From Clostridia bacterium (GTDB lineage: Bacteria; Bacillota; Clostridia; Oscillospirales; Butyricicoccaceae), in contig JAFZPW010000147.1 in NCBI GenBank assembly GCA_017552495.1, forward strand, positions 1-10,319: DNA of 10,319 bases, read 5' to 3'. Below, in pieces: positions 1 through 6,227 of the stretch. The position numbers and the translations under genes were made by a program. A model generated the notes under the pieces. That model saw only the letters and a list, made by a program, of their open reading frames with translations. It was not told where the DNA came from and made no database searches. Each line of letters opens with the position of its first letter. The stretch's first letter is position 1.

Positions 1-62
1 CGGTTGTTATTTAGTTTTGGCACAATGTAAAGTGACGGCTTGAAACCTCGTATAGAACTATA

Positions 63-449
63 TCATCGTGTTTTTAGAACCATTGCAATTATTAAGGTCA
101 TAACAGAACAGAGCATGAAAACAATAAACCGCTTCGGGTTTTGGGAAATCAAGACATTTGGGTTATCTCGATCATACTGAATATCCACCGGATCACCTAC
201 GTTGCTTGACATCGGCACTACGATCCGATTTTGGGAAGTTATCATGCGCCCGTCCACACTGTACATGACTAATGCCCACTTGGAATTATATACTTTCATG
301 GTTTCCGCGGCGAGCGTGGATACATCAACGATTCTGCCCGTGGTTTTGCATATCCGATTTCTTTTTTTTAGAAGTATAATGCCCTCTTTGCAGCCTAACA
401 AGAATAATGCGAGTGCTGCAAACAGAAACAGCAGAACAACACTTCCCAT
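63..449 (-). CDS. DUF3592-like small membrane protein
   Basis: A 128-residue protein of unknown function with a hydrophobic helix at each end (about residues 3-22 and 107-125). Between them lies a soluble part of about 80 residues containing a GDPVDIQYDRDNPN stretch. This layout, and the phrase about a voltage-neutral beta domain followed by a DxxNP-type turn, resembles DUF3592 proteins, whose role is not known. I infer both ends are in the membrane. The ATG start is well supported by an AGGAGGTGA ribosome binding site at 454-462 with 7 bases to the start. It is the last gene of the leftward exporter operon, 35 bases after the permease, so it may be an accessory membrane component. No clear terminator follows in bases 1-62. 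The assignment to DUF3592 is by overall look only. Confidence 0.75.
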   Translation of the reverse strand: MGSVVLLFLFAALALFLLGCKEGIILLKKRNRICKTTGRIVDVSTLAAETMKVYNSKWALVMYSVDGRMITSQNRIVVPMSSNVGDPVDIQYDRDNPNVLISQNPKRFIVFMLCSVMTLIIAMVLKTR

Positions 450-484
450 TGTTTCACCTCCTGCTTATGGTATCGGCGGGTATC

Positions 485-1147
485 TCACAACTCCTTTTTC
501 GCAAATATGCGAATGGACACGATCATGGATATGAGGAAAATACCCACGCCGGCAATACCAAGAATGATGGGTACAAGTGTACCTGATGTATTCTGCATGA
601 ACGACAGAATCAGCGTTATATCGGAGCGGAATACCTTAATCGTAAGGATCGGCCCCAGAGACATGAGCAATATTGCCGCGGTGAACACAAGACGAGCCTT
701 TGTTATTCCATACTTTATTGCAACAGGGGTATATACTCCATAGAGGATTGTTCCTACCAAAAAGCCAACCAATGCTTCCGCGATATTCAGAAAATCAAGT
801 CTCGGATAAACGGCGGCTATTATCGAATAAACAGCGACGCACACTCCGTAGGAAATCAGATAGCAGATGTATTTTGCGATAACATAGCTTTTTCGGGGAT
901 AGGGGGCTGCGCAAAGCAGCGCCGTTGCTTTCTGGCTTTTTTCTTCTTCTGTCGCAACCGCCTGCATGAATGACAGCTCCATCAAAATCACCATATAGAG
1001 AAAAATGAACATCCCTATACCTTGTATTTGCGCCGTATTCCTCATAAGGATTATCGCAAGCAGGGGGACAAGGATACTGATTCCTAAAAAGCCCACAATA
1101 GACTTTTTTACCAGCAAAAAGTCTTTTTTTACAAGATTAGCGATCAT
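485..1147 (-). CDS. ABC-2 type transporter permease (BcrB/YtrC-like)
   Basis: Integral membrane subunit of an ABC exporter, 220 residues. About six hydrophobic segments are visible (roughly 17-35, 44-63, 92-113, 123-144, 153-170 and 190-214). After the second lies an EEEKSQKATALLCAAPYPR loop (67-85), a charged cytoplasmic stretch typical of ABC-2 permeases paired with BcrA/YtrB-type ATPases. The open frame extends upstream to 1210, but the ATG at 1147 is preferred because GGAGG lies 8 bases before it and the protein then starts with the usual amphipathic MIANLVKKDF. This start overlaps the ATPase stop by 11 bases, so translation is probably coupled. The substrate cannot be read from sequence; relatives export peptide antibiotics or related peptides. 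Partner ATPase is directly upstream. Confidence 0.88.
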   Translation of the reverse strand: MIANLVKKDFLLVKKSIVGFLGISILVPLLAIILMRNTAQIQGIGMFIFLYMVILMELSFMQAVATEEEKSQKATALLCAAPYPRKSYVIAKYICYLISYGVCVAVYSIIAAVYPRLDFLNIAEALVGFLVGTILYGVYTPVAIKYGITKARLVFTAAILLMSLGPILTIKVFRSDITLILSFMQNTSGTLVPIILGIAGVGIFLISMIVSIRIFAKKEL

Positions 1148-2003
1148 CGTTGCCACCTCCAATGTATGCCAGCATAATATCCTCAATGGTTGCCTTTTCA
1201 AGCAGCACATCCGGCAATTCTTTCTTCATTTTCGCCACGTGATCTGTAATTCCGGTGAAGCCAAAGGATGAAACTTTAAGACCTCTTATGAGTTGCCTGT
1301 TTTGGTCGTTGAGCAGGGCGACATTTCCTTTTACAATGCGGAAAGTGTCAAGGAGATCATCCTTGCTTTGCTGCAAGATTATTTTCCCTCCATCTATGAG
1401 AACGAGCATATCCGCGATCTTGTCCAGATCAGAGGTGATATGCGTCGAGAAAAAAACTCCCTTGCCGCCGTTTTCCATGTAGTCCATGACGATCCCCAAA
1501 AACTGACTTCTCACAAGCGGGTCAAGCCCGCTTGTCGGCTCGTCCATGATAAGAAGCTCGGCCTGATGAGAGAGCGCCAGCACAAGGGCAAATTTCATTC
1601 TCATACCTTTGGAAAGCGTTGATATTTTCTGTTTTGGGTCAAGCTCGAACTTTTCCATATATGACCGATAATCGGCGTCGCTCCATTTGGAATAGGCAGG
1701 CGCAACAATGCTTTTCATGTCCTGCATGGACAGCTCGTTATAGAAATAGCTGCCGTCCATGACAATGCCGATGCGATCCTTGATCTCCTGTTCGTGCTTC
1801 ACCGTGTCCAATCCGAAGATTTTTATTGTCCCGGCGTCTTTGTGTGCAAGGTTGAGAATAGAGCGTATTGTCGTGGTTTTTCCTGCGCCATTGGCTCCGA
1901 TAAAGCCGGTAACACATCCTTCCGGCAGCGAAAAGGAAATATTGTCAAGGGAAAACGCCGGATAACGTTTTACAAGACCATTCACTTCAAGGATATTATT
2001 CAT
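1137..2003 (-). CDS. ABC transporter ATP-binding protein (BcrA/YtrB-like)
   Basis: Nucleotide-binding subunit of the exporter, 288 residues. Visible motifs: Walker A GANGAGKTT at 36-44, a signature LSKGM at 130-134 (the degenerate LSGGQ usual in BcrA/YtrB-type ATPases), Walker B LLIMDEP at 150-156 followed by a D-loop SGLD, and the H-loop STH with His188. The usual Q-loop glutamine is not obvious near residue 83 (IGIVMDGSYFY), as is common in this subfamily. The C-terminal 70 residues form an accessory domain of unknown role. The ATG at 2003 has a GAGGAGG site just upstream and lies 2 bases after the regulator stop codon. It dimerises to power the membrane partner encoded directly downstream. 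Function as an exporter ATPase is firm; substrate is unknown. Confidence 0.95.
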   Translation of the reverse strand: MNNILEVNGLVKRYPAFSLDNISFSLPEGCVTGFIGANGAGKTTTIRSILNLAHKDAGTIKIFGLDTVKHEQEIKDRIGIVMDGSYFYNELSMQDMKSIVAPAYSKWSDADYRSYMEKFELDPKQKISTLSKGMRMKFALVLALSHQAELLIMDEPTSGLDPLVRSQFLGIVMDYMENGGKGVFFSTHITSDLDKIADMLVLIDGGKIILQQSKDDLLDTFRIVKGNVALLNDQNRQLIRGLKVSSFGFTGITDHVAKMKKELPDVLLEKATIEDIMLAYIGGGNDDR

Positions 2004-2005
2004 AG

Positions 2006-2380
2006 TTAATCCTCCTCGTATAGAATATCCAACATTGCATACAGATCATCCTTTGCAATGTCAAACAGTCTGGCGTTATGAACAGCCTTTTGTAAATCCT
2101 GTTCAATGATGCGGCGCTTGGAATCCCGAAGCAATTCCAGATTGCCCATAGACACAAATGTCCCTCTACCCGCCTGACTGACAGCAAAGCCTTCTTTCTC
2201 CAATTCCTCATAGACACGGCGGACTGTCAGGACGCTTACCTGAACATCGTTTGCGAAACTCCGAATGGAAGGTAAAAGCTCCCCGTCCTCTAACTCGCCT
2301 TTTAGGATAGCGTCCTTGATTTGCTCCTTAATCTGAACATACAAAGGAACATCCGAAGAATTGGAAACTACCACATTCAT
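2006..2380 (-). CDS. GntR family transcriptional regulator, YtrA subfamily
   Basis: A short regulator of 124 residues. The N-terminal winged helix-turn-helix (about 10-78) includes PLYVQIKEQIKDAILKGEL, LPSIRSFANDVQVSVLTVRRVYEELEKEG and the wing AGRGTFV, all typical of GntR proteins. The C-terminal part is only about 45 residues and helical, which is the YtrA-type dimerisation tail, too short for a ligand-binding FadR or HutC domain. YtrA-type regulators normally repress a linked ABC exporter until a cell-envelope antibiotic or related stress relieves them. Here the exporter genes follow directly, and a palindrome over its promoter is a ready operator, so autoregulation is likely (inference). 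The ATG at 2380 has AGGAGG at 2390-2395, 9 bases away. Confidence 0.93.
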   Translation of the reverse strand: MNVVVSNSSDVPLYVQIKEQIKDAILKGELEDGELLPSIRSFANDVQVSVLTVRRVYEELEKEGFAVSQAGRGTFVSMGNLELLRDSKRRIIEQDLQKAVHNARLFDIAKDDLYAMLDILYEED

Positions 2381-2399
2381 TTTCTGCCGCCTCCTAACT

Positions 2400-2427
2400 G
2401 TGTATATTAAACAAGCACAGTATACAC
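2400..2427. promoter_or_regulatory. candidate operator of the GntR regulator
   Basis: A perfect inverted repeat, GTGTATA at 2400-2406 and TATACAC at 2421-2427, separated by 14 bases. It covers the -10 box and the predicted transcription start of the regulator and exporter operon. Repeats with GTGTA/TACAC arms are in keeping with YtrA-type GntR operators. Binding by the adjacent regulator is inferred. Confidence 0.7.
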
Positions 2428-2447
2428 TAACATCACAAGCTTGTCAA
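2419..2447 (-). promoter_or_regulatory. sigma-A promoter of the GntR-ABC operon
   Basis: On the minus strand a perfect -35 TTGACA (2442-2447) and a -10 TATACT (2419-2424) are 17 bases apart. Transcription should start near 2412, giving a leader of about 30 bases. The -35 box overlaps the TGA stop codon of the upstream 133-residue gene (2444-2446). Confidence 0.88.
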
Positions 2448-2845
2448 GCCTTAGAGGGTAAAACTTGATTTATCACGAAATAGCGAGGCTTTCTGCCTAT
2501 CGTTTTGTTGCTTGCTTCTTTATCATACACAAGCATTTCTGCAGGGTCTGTCCCATCCACAGAAAGCACGTTTATCTTTTCGCTGATTTCACACAGCGTT
2601 TTCCCTTTAAAAATCGGTGCCGACATAAAATCGAAAAGGGGATGATAGCCCCATGCCTCCGTGCCATCCGGCTTCAGTCCAAACCAAAATAGTTCCTGTT
2701 CCTGATGTTCCGGATCAGGCATCTTCCCCATCCAGCAGTTCTCGTAGCCGGGCATATCGGTGACCTCAAATTCAACCTCAATACAGCCCCATCCATCCAA
2801 AGGATAAGAAAACAGCTTTTCCAGTGTTGCACGATCTGCCTTCAT
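2444..2845 (-). CDS. hypothetical protein, 133 aa
   Basis: I do not recognise a characterised family. The protein is soluble with no signal peptide or membrane segment. It is rich in aromatic residues and acidic patches, with a conserved-looking first half (GWGCIEVEFEVTDMPGYENC, residues 19-38, then FWFGLKPDGTEAWGY). The second half has alternating strands and ends VINQVLPSKA. The ATG at 2845 has GGAGA at 2853-2857, 7 bases away, so the frame looks real. Its stop codon lies inside the promoter of the GntR operon and no terminator separates them, so read-through into that operon is possible. A candidate promoter lies at 2881-2908. Base composition is closer to the AT-rich left block than to the Nudix gene upstream. 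Confidence 0.75.
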   Translation of the reverse strand: MKADRATLEKLFSYPLDGWGCIEVEFEVTDMPGYENCWMGKMPDPEHQEQELFWFGLKPDGTEAWGYHPLFDFMSAPIFKGKTLCEISEKINVLSVDGTDPAEMLVYDKEASNKTIGRKPRYFVINQVLPSKA

Positions 2846-2880
2846 AAAATTTTCTCCATTCTTCGCCGTATCACATCGTT

Positions 2881-2908
2881 TTTATATCAGATTCTTTCGA
2901 AAACGCAA
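2881..2908 (-). promoter_or_regulatory. candidate promoter of the 133-aa gene
   Basis: Minus-strand TTGCGT (2903-2908) and TATAAA (2881-2886) with a 16-base spacer. The start would be near 2874, leaving a leader of about 28 bases. The -35 is imperfect, so this is only a candidate. Confidence 0.4.
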
Positions 2909-2930
2909 GATATCGCCATTATCGATGGCA

Positions 2931-3368
2931 TCACTCCGCCAGCAGGCGGCAATTCAGCTCGTACAGAGCCGTCTTATTGGAATCCCACGTCAGTCTTTCC
3001 ATCGCCGCTTCATAGCACATCCATTCCAGATCCAGGTGCTCGTCAGACAACTGAATTTCCTCGTCGCAAATAAAGGCAAACGCATATTCCGGGATCACAA
3101 AGGTATCCCGCTTCCATAGTTTCCGGTGCTTTTCCGCGATCACGGCCGCGGGAACAAAGGCCATGGATCTGAGCGGCACGATATGCGCCGCCCGGATGCC
3201 GGTTTCCTCAAAAATTTCCCGCCTCGCCGCCTCCAGCGCCGTTTCCCTGTCTTCTCCGCCGCCGGAAACAAACTGATATTGGTCATGATCGGCCCGGTGA
3301 AGCACGCAGAATCGCACTTCCGGGCTGCACCGATATGGGATTGCCAAAATCTGAAAAGGCGCTCGCAT
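2931..3368 (-). CDS. Nudix hydrolase, NudB-like pyrophosphohydrolase
   Basis: A 145-residue Nudix protein that should hydrolyse a nucleoside diphosphate linked to another group, releasing a mononucleotide. The Nudix box is complete at 36-58: Gly36, Glu42, then REIFEETGI at 50-58, which carries the metal-binding glutamates. The start MRAPFQILAIPYR and the end LTWDSNKTALYELN resemble the NudB/MutT group that includes dihydroneopterin triphosphate and dATP pyrophosphatases. The true substrate cannot be told from sequence. The ATG at 3368 has GGAGG at 3375-3379. It follows the acetyltransferase gene by 76 bases on the same strand with no convincing promoter of its own, so the two may be co-transcribed, although a hairpin lies between them. 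Confidence 0.9.
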   Translation of the reverse strand: MRAPFQILAIPYRCSPEVRFCVLHRADHDQYQFVSGGGEDRETALEAARREIFEETGIRAAHIVPLRSMAFVPAAVIAEKHRKLWKRDTFVIPEYAFAFICDEEIQLSDEHLDLEWMCYEAAMERLTWDSNKTALYELNCRLLAE

Positions 3369-3431
3369 GGTTGTCCTCCAAAATAGAATCTCAAGATTTC
3401 TCTTGCTTCAGATAAACCGGAACCCGTTGCC

Positions 3432-3457
3432 GAAGCGGCTTGTATCAAAGCCGCTTC
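3432..3457 (-). terminator. hairpin over the acetyltransferase stop codon
   Basis: Perfect 10-bp inverted repeat, GAAGCGGCTT (3432-3441) and AAGCCGCTTC (3448-3457), with a 6-base loop. The loop contains the TGA stop (3445-3447) of the acetyltransferase gene. There is no T run after it on the minus strand, so it is not a standard intrinsic terminator. It may attenuate, protect the 3' end, or affect the Nudix gene downstream. Confidence 0.45.
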
Positions 3458-4311
3458 TGCATATCATATCCCAGTTGCCGCTCGCCGGATTCGCCGTTGG
3501 CCGTATAGCCGTGTCTTTTGAAAAAGGCCGCCTGCAAATCCGTGGGAGCCGTCGTGCGCGCAAGATACGCGCCGTTTTCCCGGGCCTCGCGCTCTATCTC
3601 CCCCAGCAGGTATGCATCAAGGCCTTGATCGCGGTAAGCCTCAGCCACCCAAATCAGATCGATATGCAACGCATTCCATCCGCTGACGCCTGCGATGCAG
3701 CCTGCGACGATATTGCCCCCATCGTCCACAAGTTTTTTATCCAGATCCAAATACGGATGCGAGCGCGGGGCAATCGCGTTGTTATACGCTTCCAGGCGGC
3801 CGGCGATGAACGCACCCTCTTCTTCCCTGCCGGGTCTGATCTCAGCCGGAGCGGCCCCCAAAGAAAACCCTTCCTTCGCGGGGTCGTCAAGCCGCTTCAG
3901 CAACCTATAGCATTCGTGACCCCGCGGCCAGTCCCTGGCGACCCCAATGAGGCGGTAGCCATGTTTTTCAAAGAGCGGCCTCGCCTGCTGAAAATCGAAG
4001 TTGTAAGCATTGAGGATAACCCGGCAGCCCCTCTCCCGCGCGGCACGTTCCGCCTCGCGGATCAGCGCGGAGCCAATACCGCGTCTGCGATACGGCTCGT
4101 CCACCCACAAACGTTCAAACTCCGCGTTCTTTAATAAGTCGATATCCAGAACGCACCCGCCGATGAGGGCGCCGGCCGCATCGACAGCCGCAAAAACAAG
4201 TTTCTCCTCCTCACCCGCCTGAACCGGCACGATGGATCGACCCTCCGCAGCGTCCTTTTCCCAAATAAAATCGGCGTCATTCTCCACGCAAGGCTTGACT
4301 TCGTATTTCAC
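3445..4311 (-). CDS. tandem GNAT-domain acetyltransferase
   Basis: A 288-residue protein made of two GNAT domains. The first (about 1-140) has LWVDEPYRRRGIGSALI, with the acetyl-CoA pyrophosphate-binding RRRGIGSA at 75-82 and a late ARPLFEKHGY motif (110-119). The second (about 152-288) repeats this as IWVAEAYRDQGLDAYLL and AAFFKRHGY. Its motif A reads RDQGLDAY (227-234), so the second glycine is Asp, and it may bind cofactor poorly. The substrate is unknown. I chose the GTG at 4311 because GGAGGGGG (4321-4328) lies 9 bases before it. The frame can be extended to a TTG at 4377, but that TTG is part of the -35 box and the extension spans the -10 box. It is the first gene after the tRNA terminator. 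Confidence 0.88.
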   Translation of the reverse strand: MKYEVKPCVENDADFIWEKDAAEGRSIVPVQAGEEEKLVFAAVDAAGALIGGCVLDIDLLKNAEFERLWVDEPYRRRGIGSALIREAERAARERGCRVILNAYNFDFQQARPLFEKHGYRLIGVARDWPRGHECYRLLKRLDDPAKEGFSLGAAPAEIRPGREEEGAFIAGRLEAYNNAIAPRSHPYLDLDKKLVDDGGNIVAGCIAGVSGWNALHIDLIWVAEAYRDQGLDAYLLGEIEREARENGAYLARTTAPTDLQAAFFKRHGYTANGESGERQLGYDMQKRL

Positions 4312-4320
4312 TCGCCAGTT

Positions 4321-4328
4321 CCCCCTCC
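4321..4328 (-). promoter_or_regulatory. ribosome binding site deciding the GTG start of the GNAT gene
   Basis: GGAGGGGG on the minus strand, 9 bases before GTG at 4311. It rules for this start over the upstream TTG at 4377, which has no such site. Confidence 0.8.
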
Positions 4329-4348
4329 GCGCTCCAGTTATCAAGGCG

Positions 4349-4377
4349 ATTATATCATTCGCCGCCGATGATTGCAA
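4349..4377 (-). promoter_or_regulatory. promoter of the GNAT gene
   Basis: Minus-strand TTGCAA (4372-4377) and a perfect TATAAT (4349-4354), 17 bases apart. Transcription would start near 4342, a leader of about 30 bases before the GTG. The -35 box directly abuts the T tail of the tRNA terminator. Confidence 0.85.
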
Positions 4378-4378
4378 T

Positions 4379-4417
4379 AAAAAACCTCTTCTGCCTGAAA
4401 TGACAAAAGAGGTTTTT
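4379..4417 (-). terminator. intrinsic terminator of the tRNA operon
   Basis: Inverted repeat AAAAACCTCTT (4380-4390) and AAGAGGTTTTT (4407-4417) with a 16-base loop; on the minus strand it ends in six T. It lies just past the 3' end of tRNA-Lys. The symmetric A and T tracts mean it could also act on the other strand. Confidence 0.8.
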
Positions 4418-4421
4418 CCGT

Positions 4422-4497
4422 TGGTGACTCAGCGGGGATTCGAACCCCGGACACCCTGCTTAAAAGGCAGGTGCTCTGCCTGCTGAGCTACTGAGTC
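4422..4497 (-). tRNA. tRNA-Lys (anticodon TTT)
   Basis: Full cloverleaf of 76 bases: acceptor GACTCAG/CTGAGTC, discriminator A, encoded CCA. The anticodon stem CCTGC/GCAGG holds loop CTTTTAA (anticodon TTT). The T arm is CGGGG TTCGAAT CCCCG. It is the last of five genes in the operon, 4 bases after tRNA-Gln. Confidence 0.97.
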
Positions 4498-4501
4498 ATA
4501 T

Positions 4502-4576
4502 TGGCTGGGCTGGCTGGAATCGAACCAGCGAATGCCAGAGTCAAAGTCTGGTGCCTTACCGCTTGGCGACAGCCCA
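4502..4576 (-). tRNA. tRNA-Gln (anticodon TTG)
   Basis: 75 bases: acceptor TGGGCTG/CAGCCCA, discriminator G, encoded CCA. The anticodon stem CCAGA/TCTGG holds loop CTTTGAC (anticodon TTG). The T arm is GCTGG TTCGATT CCAGC. U at position 1 is usual for tRNA-Gln. Confidence 0.97.
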
Positions 4577-4607
4577 ATATCGCCGCCCTCCGGCGTAAAT
4601 AATGCGC

Positions 4608-4629
4608 CCGCTCCTCGGATGAGGAGCGG
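4608..4629 (-). repeat. hairpin between tRNA-His and tRNA-Gln
   Basis: Perfect 9-bp arms CCGCTCCTC (4608-4616) and GAGGAGCGG (4621-4629) with a 4-base loop, in the only long spacer (69 bases) of the tRNA array. A smaller CGCCG/CGGCG hairpin lies at 4581-4595. Without a T run it is more likely a processing or spacing structure than a terminator. Confidence 0.55.
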
Positions 4630-4645
4630 CACATCATCGTCGTAA

Positions 4646-4723
4646 TGGGGTGGATGAAGGGATTCGAACCCTCGGCCTCCAGAGCCACAATCTGGCGCGC
4701 TAACCAACTGCGCCACATCCACC
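4646..4723 (-). tRNA. tRNA-His (anticodon GTG)
   Basis: Acceptor GTGGATG/CATCCAC with the extra G at position -1 (4723) facing discriminator C, the hallmark of tRNA-His, and encoded CCA. The anticodon stem CCAGA/TCTGG holds loop TTGTGGC (anticodon GTG). It lies 7 bases after tRNA-Arg. Confidence 0.97.
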
Positions 4724-4730
4724 ATCTGCT

Positions 4731-4807
4731 TGGCGTGCCTGGAGGGACTCGAACCCCCAACCTACTGCTTAGAAGGCAGTTGCTCTATCCTGCTGAGCTA
4801 CAGGCAC
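4731..4807 (-). tRNA. tRNA-Arg (anticodon TCT)
   Basis: 77 bases: acceptor GTGCCTG/CAGGCAC, discriminator G, encoded CCA. The anticodon stem ACTGC/GCAGT holds loop CTTCTAA (anticodon TCT). The T arm is GGGGG TTCGAGT CCCTC. Confidence 0.97.
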
Positions 4808-4844
4808 ATACATTCCGGAAAGGACTGCGATGGGCTGACCGAAC

Positions 4845-4918
4845 TGGAGCAGGTGATGGGAATCGAACCCACGTGTTCAGCTTGGAAGGCTGACATTCTA
4901 CCATTGAACTACACCTGC
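4845..4918 (-). tRNA. tRNA-Gly (anticodon TCC)
   Basis: 74 bases: acceptor GCAGGTG/CACCTGC, discriminator T, encoded CCA. The anticodon stem TCAGC/GCTGA holds loop CTTCCAA (anticodon TCC). The T arm is GTGGG TTCGATT CCCAT. It is the first gene of the operon, about 25 bases after the predicted transcription start. Confidence 0.97.
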
Positions 4919-4949
4919 GACTGTCAGACTTTCTTAAGTCAGCTTTTCA

Positions 4950-4978
4950 ATTGTAATATGATTCCCGCCGTTTGTCAA
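4950..4978 (-). promoter_or_regulatory. strong promoter of the five-gene tRNA operon
   Basis: Minus-strand perfect TTGACA (4973-4978) and TACAAT (4950-4955) with a 17-base spacer. Transcription should start near 4943, upstream of tRNA-Gly. Confidence 0.92.
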
Positions 4979-5009
4979 GAGGTTTTCACAAAACTCCCTG
5001 CACTTCTTG

Positions 5010-5034
5010 AAAAAAGCTTCGAAAACAACGCTTT
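5010..5034 (-). terminator. weak candidate terminator after the patatin gene
   Basis: On the minus strand AAAGC and GCTTT (5-bp arms, 12-base loop) lead into a run of T directly after the phospholipase stop. The stem is short, so read-through into the tRNA promoter region is possible. Confidence 0.35.
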
Positions 5035-5035
5035 G

Positions 5036-6160
5036 TCACGACCGCGACAGATAGCGCAAAATACCGGTTTTGGGCCGTTTGATGTGATACTGTTCCCATA
5101 CCAGTCCCAGCAGCGCCTCGTCGGTGACGACGGAAAAGGGATCAATGCCCAGTTCGCCGGCGGCTTTTTCCAGATAAGCGATGAGAAGATCGTAATAATC
5201 TCCTTTCTCCCCCAGTTCCCTGCCCAGATCGTGCAAAAGCTTCTCGTTCAGCTTCCGCAGCGAAAGTTCGGGAGCCGCCTCCCGCATCATGGCCGAAAGC
5301 TCCCGATAGGCGCGTTCCTCGTCAAAGGTCTTTTCGATATAATAGGTCTTTCCCCGCAAGCCGTAAAGCACTCTCTGGGCGTCGAAATAGCCCAGGCGCA
5401 GATTGGCACGGCTCTGCTCCTGATCGAAATTGAGGACGCCGCCCAGATCGGCGTTTGGGCTGATGGTGATGATCCCGGCGTTTTTGGGGATCCGCACCCG
5501 CCGCTCAAAGCCCACGCCGTGAAGCCGGATGGCGATGATGTCCCGATATCCGTGGCTCAACAGGGCATGAAGGGGCAAAACATCCTGCACGCCGCCGTCG
5601 GCATAGCGCTTGCCGCCCAGTTTCTCGTTCTTGAAGGCGGGAAAATAGGCGGAAGCCAGCAGCATATCAGGCAACTCGCCGGGCTGGAGTTCGCGGGCGT
5701 TGAGTTCCAGTTCCTTCCTGTCCGAAAGCGAATAGGTCATGACGAAAAGCTCCACGTCGGATTTCCGGATCTTTTCCTCGTCCGTCAACTGAGCAATCCT
5801 CCGGCGAAGAGGCTCGATGTCGAAGCCTCCTTCCTTCACCACGTCCCGCGCCTCCTTCAGCAGCGCCTTCAGCTCGCTGAATCCGTGTATCTCCCGCTTC
5901 ATCAAGCGCTGCATCATGTCGTCGTCCACATTCATGATCTGGGAAAAGCAGATATTGCTCCACAGGTTCTCAGCCTCTTCCCGGGCGTGCATGGCCATCA
6001 TGGCGCCATTGAGCGCCCCCACCGACGAGCCGGAGACGGCGTTATAGCGAACGCCCGCCTCCTCCAACGCGCGCCATGCGCCCACCTGATAAGCGCCTCG
6101 GGCGCCGCCGCCCTCCAGCGCGATGGCATAGGTTTTGTTAAGATCCAGCTTGCATTCCAC
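5036..6160 (-). CDS. patatin-like phospholipase
   Basis: A 374-residue patatin-family acyl hydrolase, expected to cleave acyl esters of lipids with a Ser-Asp dyad. Visible are the oxyanion loop GGGARG at 17-22, the nucleophile elbow GSSVG at 44-48 (Ser46) and the catalytic DGG at 188-190 (Asp188). No signal peptide is seen, so it is likely cytoplasmic or membrane-associated. The C-terminal ~150 residues are helical and charged and not assigned. The start is a GTG at 6160 with AAAGGAG at 6169-6175, 8 bases away; no nearby ATG fits. It diverges from the barnase-like gene and shares a 153-base intergenic region with it. The lipid substrate and physiological role cannot be told; the RssA/YjjU-type bacterial patatins are mostly uncharacterised. 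Confidence 0.92.
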   Translation of the reverse strand: MECKLDLNKTYAIALEGGGARGAYQVGAWRALEEAGVRYNAVSGSSVGALNGAMMAMHAREEAENLWSNICFSQIMNVDDDMMQRLMKREIHGFSELKALLKEARDVVKEGGFDIEPLRRRIAQLTDEEKIRKSDVELFVMTYSLSDRKELELNARELQPGELPDMLLASAYFPAFKNEKLGGKRYADGGVQDVLPLHALLSHGYRDIIAIRLHGVGFERRVRIPKNAGIITISPNADLGGVLNFDQEQSRANLRLGYFDAQRVLYGLRGKTYYIEKTFDEERAYRELSAMMREAAPELSLRKLNEKLLHDLGRELGEKGDYYDLLIAYLEKAAGELGIDPFSVVTDEALLGLVWEQYHIKRPKTGILRYLSRS

Positions 6161-6197
6161 CGGGATCGCTCCTTTCTCGGGAAATCTGCCCGAAACG

Positions 6198-6227
6198 CTT
6201 GTATTTTTACCCTTGATTTGCTACAAT
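6198..6227. promoter_or_regulatory. promoter of the barnase operon, readable on both strands
   Basis: On the plus strand TTGTAT (6199-6204) and TACAAT (6222-6227) are 17 bases apart, and the -10 is extended by TGC, which should offset the weak -35. Because TTGTA and TACAA are reverse complements, the minus strand shows TTGTAG (6221-6226) and TACAAG (6198-6203) at the same spacing, a weaker candidate for the divergent phospholipase gene. Confidence 0.55.

Noticed and set aside
51..62. Small TATAG-AA-CTATA repeat after the DUF3592-like gene as a terminator
   Set aside because: Only 5 AT-rich pairs with a 2-base loop and no T run, too weak to support a terminator call.
2435..2449. ACAAGCTTGT and GCTTG-T-CAAGC palindromes as a second operator
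   Set aside because: They arise from the -35 box and stop codon overlap, are short and AT/GC mixed, and the GTGTATA repeat is the better operator candidate.
3367..4134. A 255-codon plus-strand open frame
   Set aside because: Antisense to the GNAT gene; composition matches a shadow frame and no motif is seen.
4312..4377. TTG start extending the GNAT protein by 22 residues
   Set aside because: The TTG is part of the -35 box and the extension spans TATAAT; a GTG with a good ribosome binding site lies downstream.
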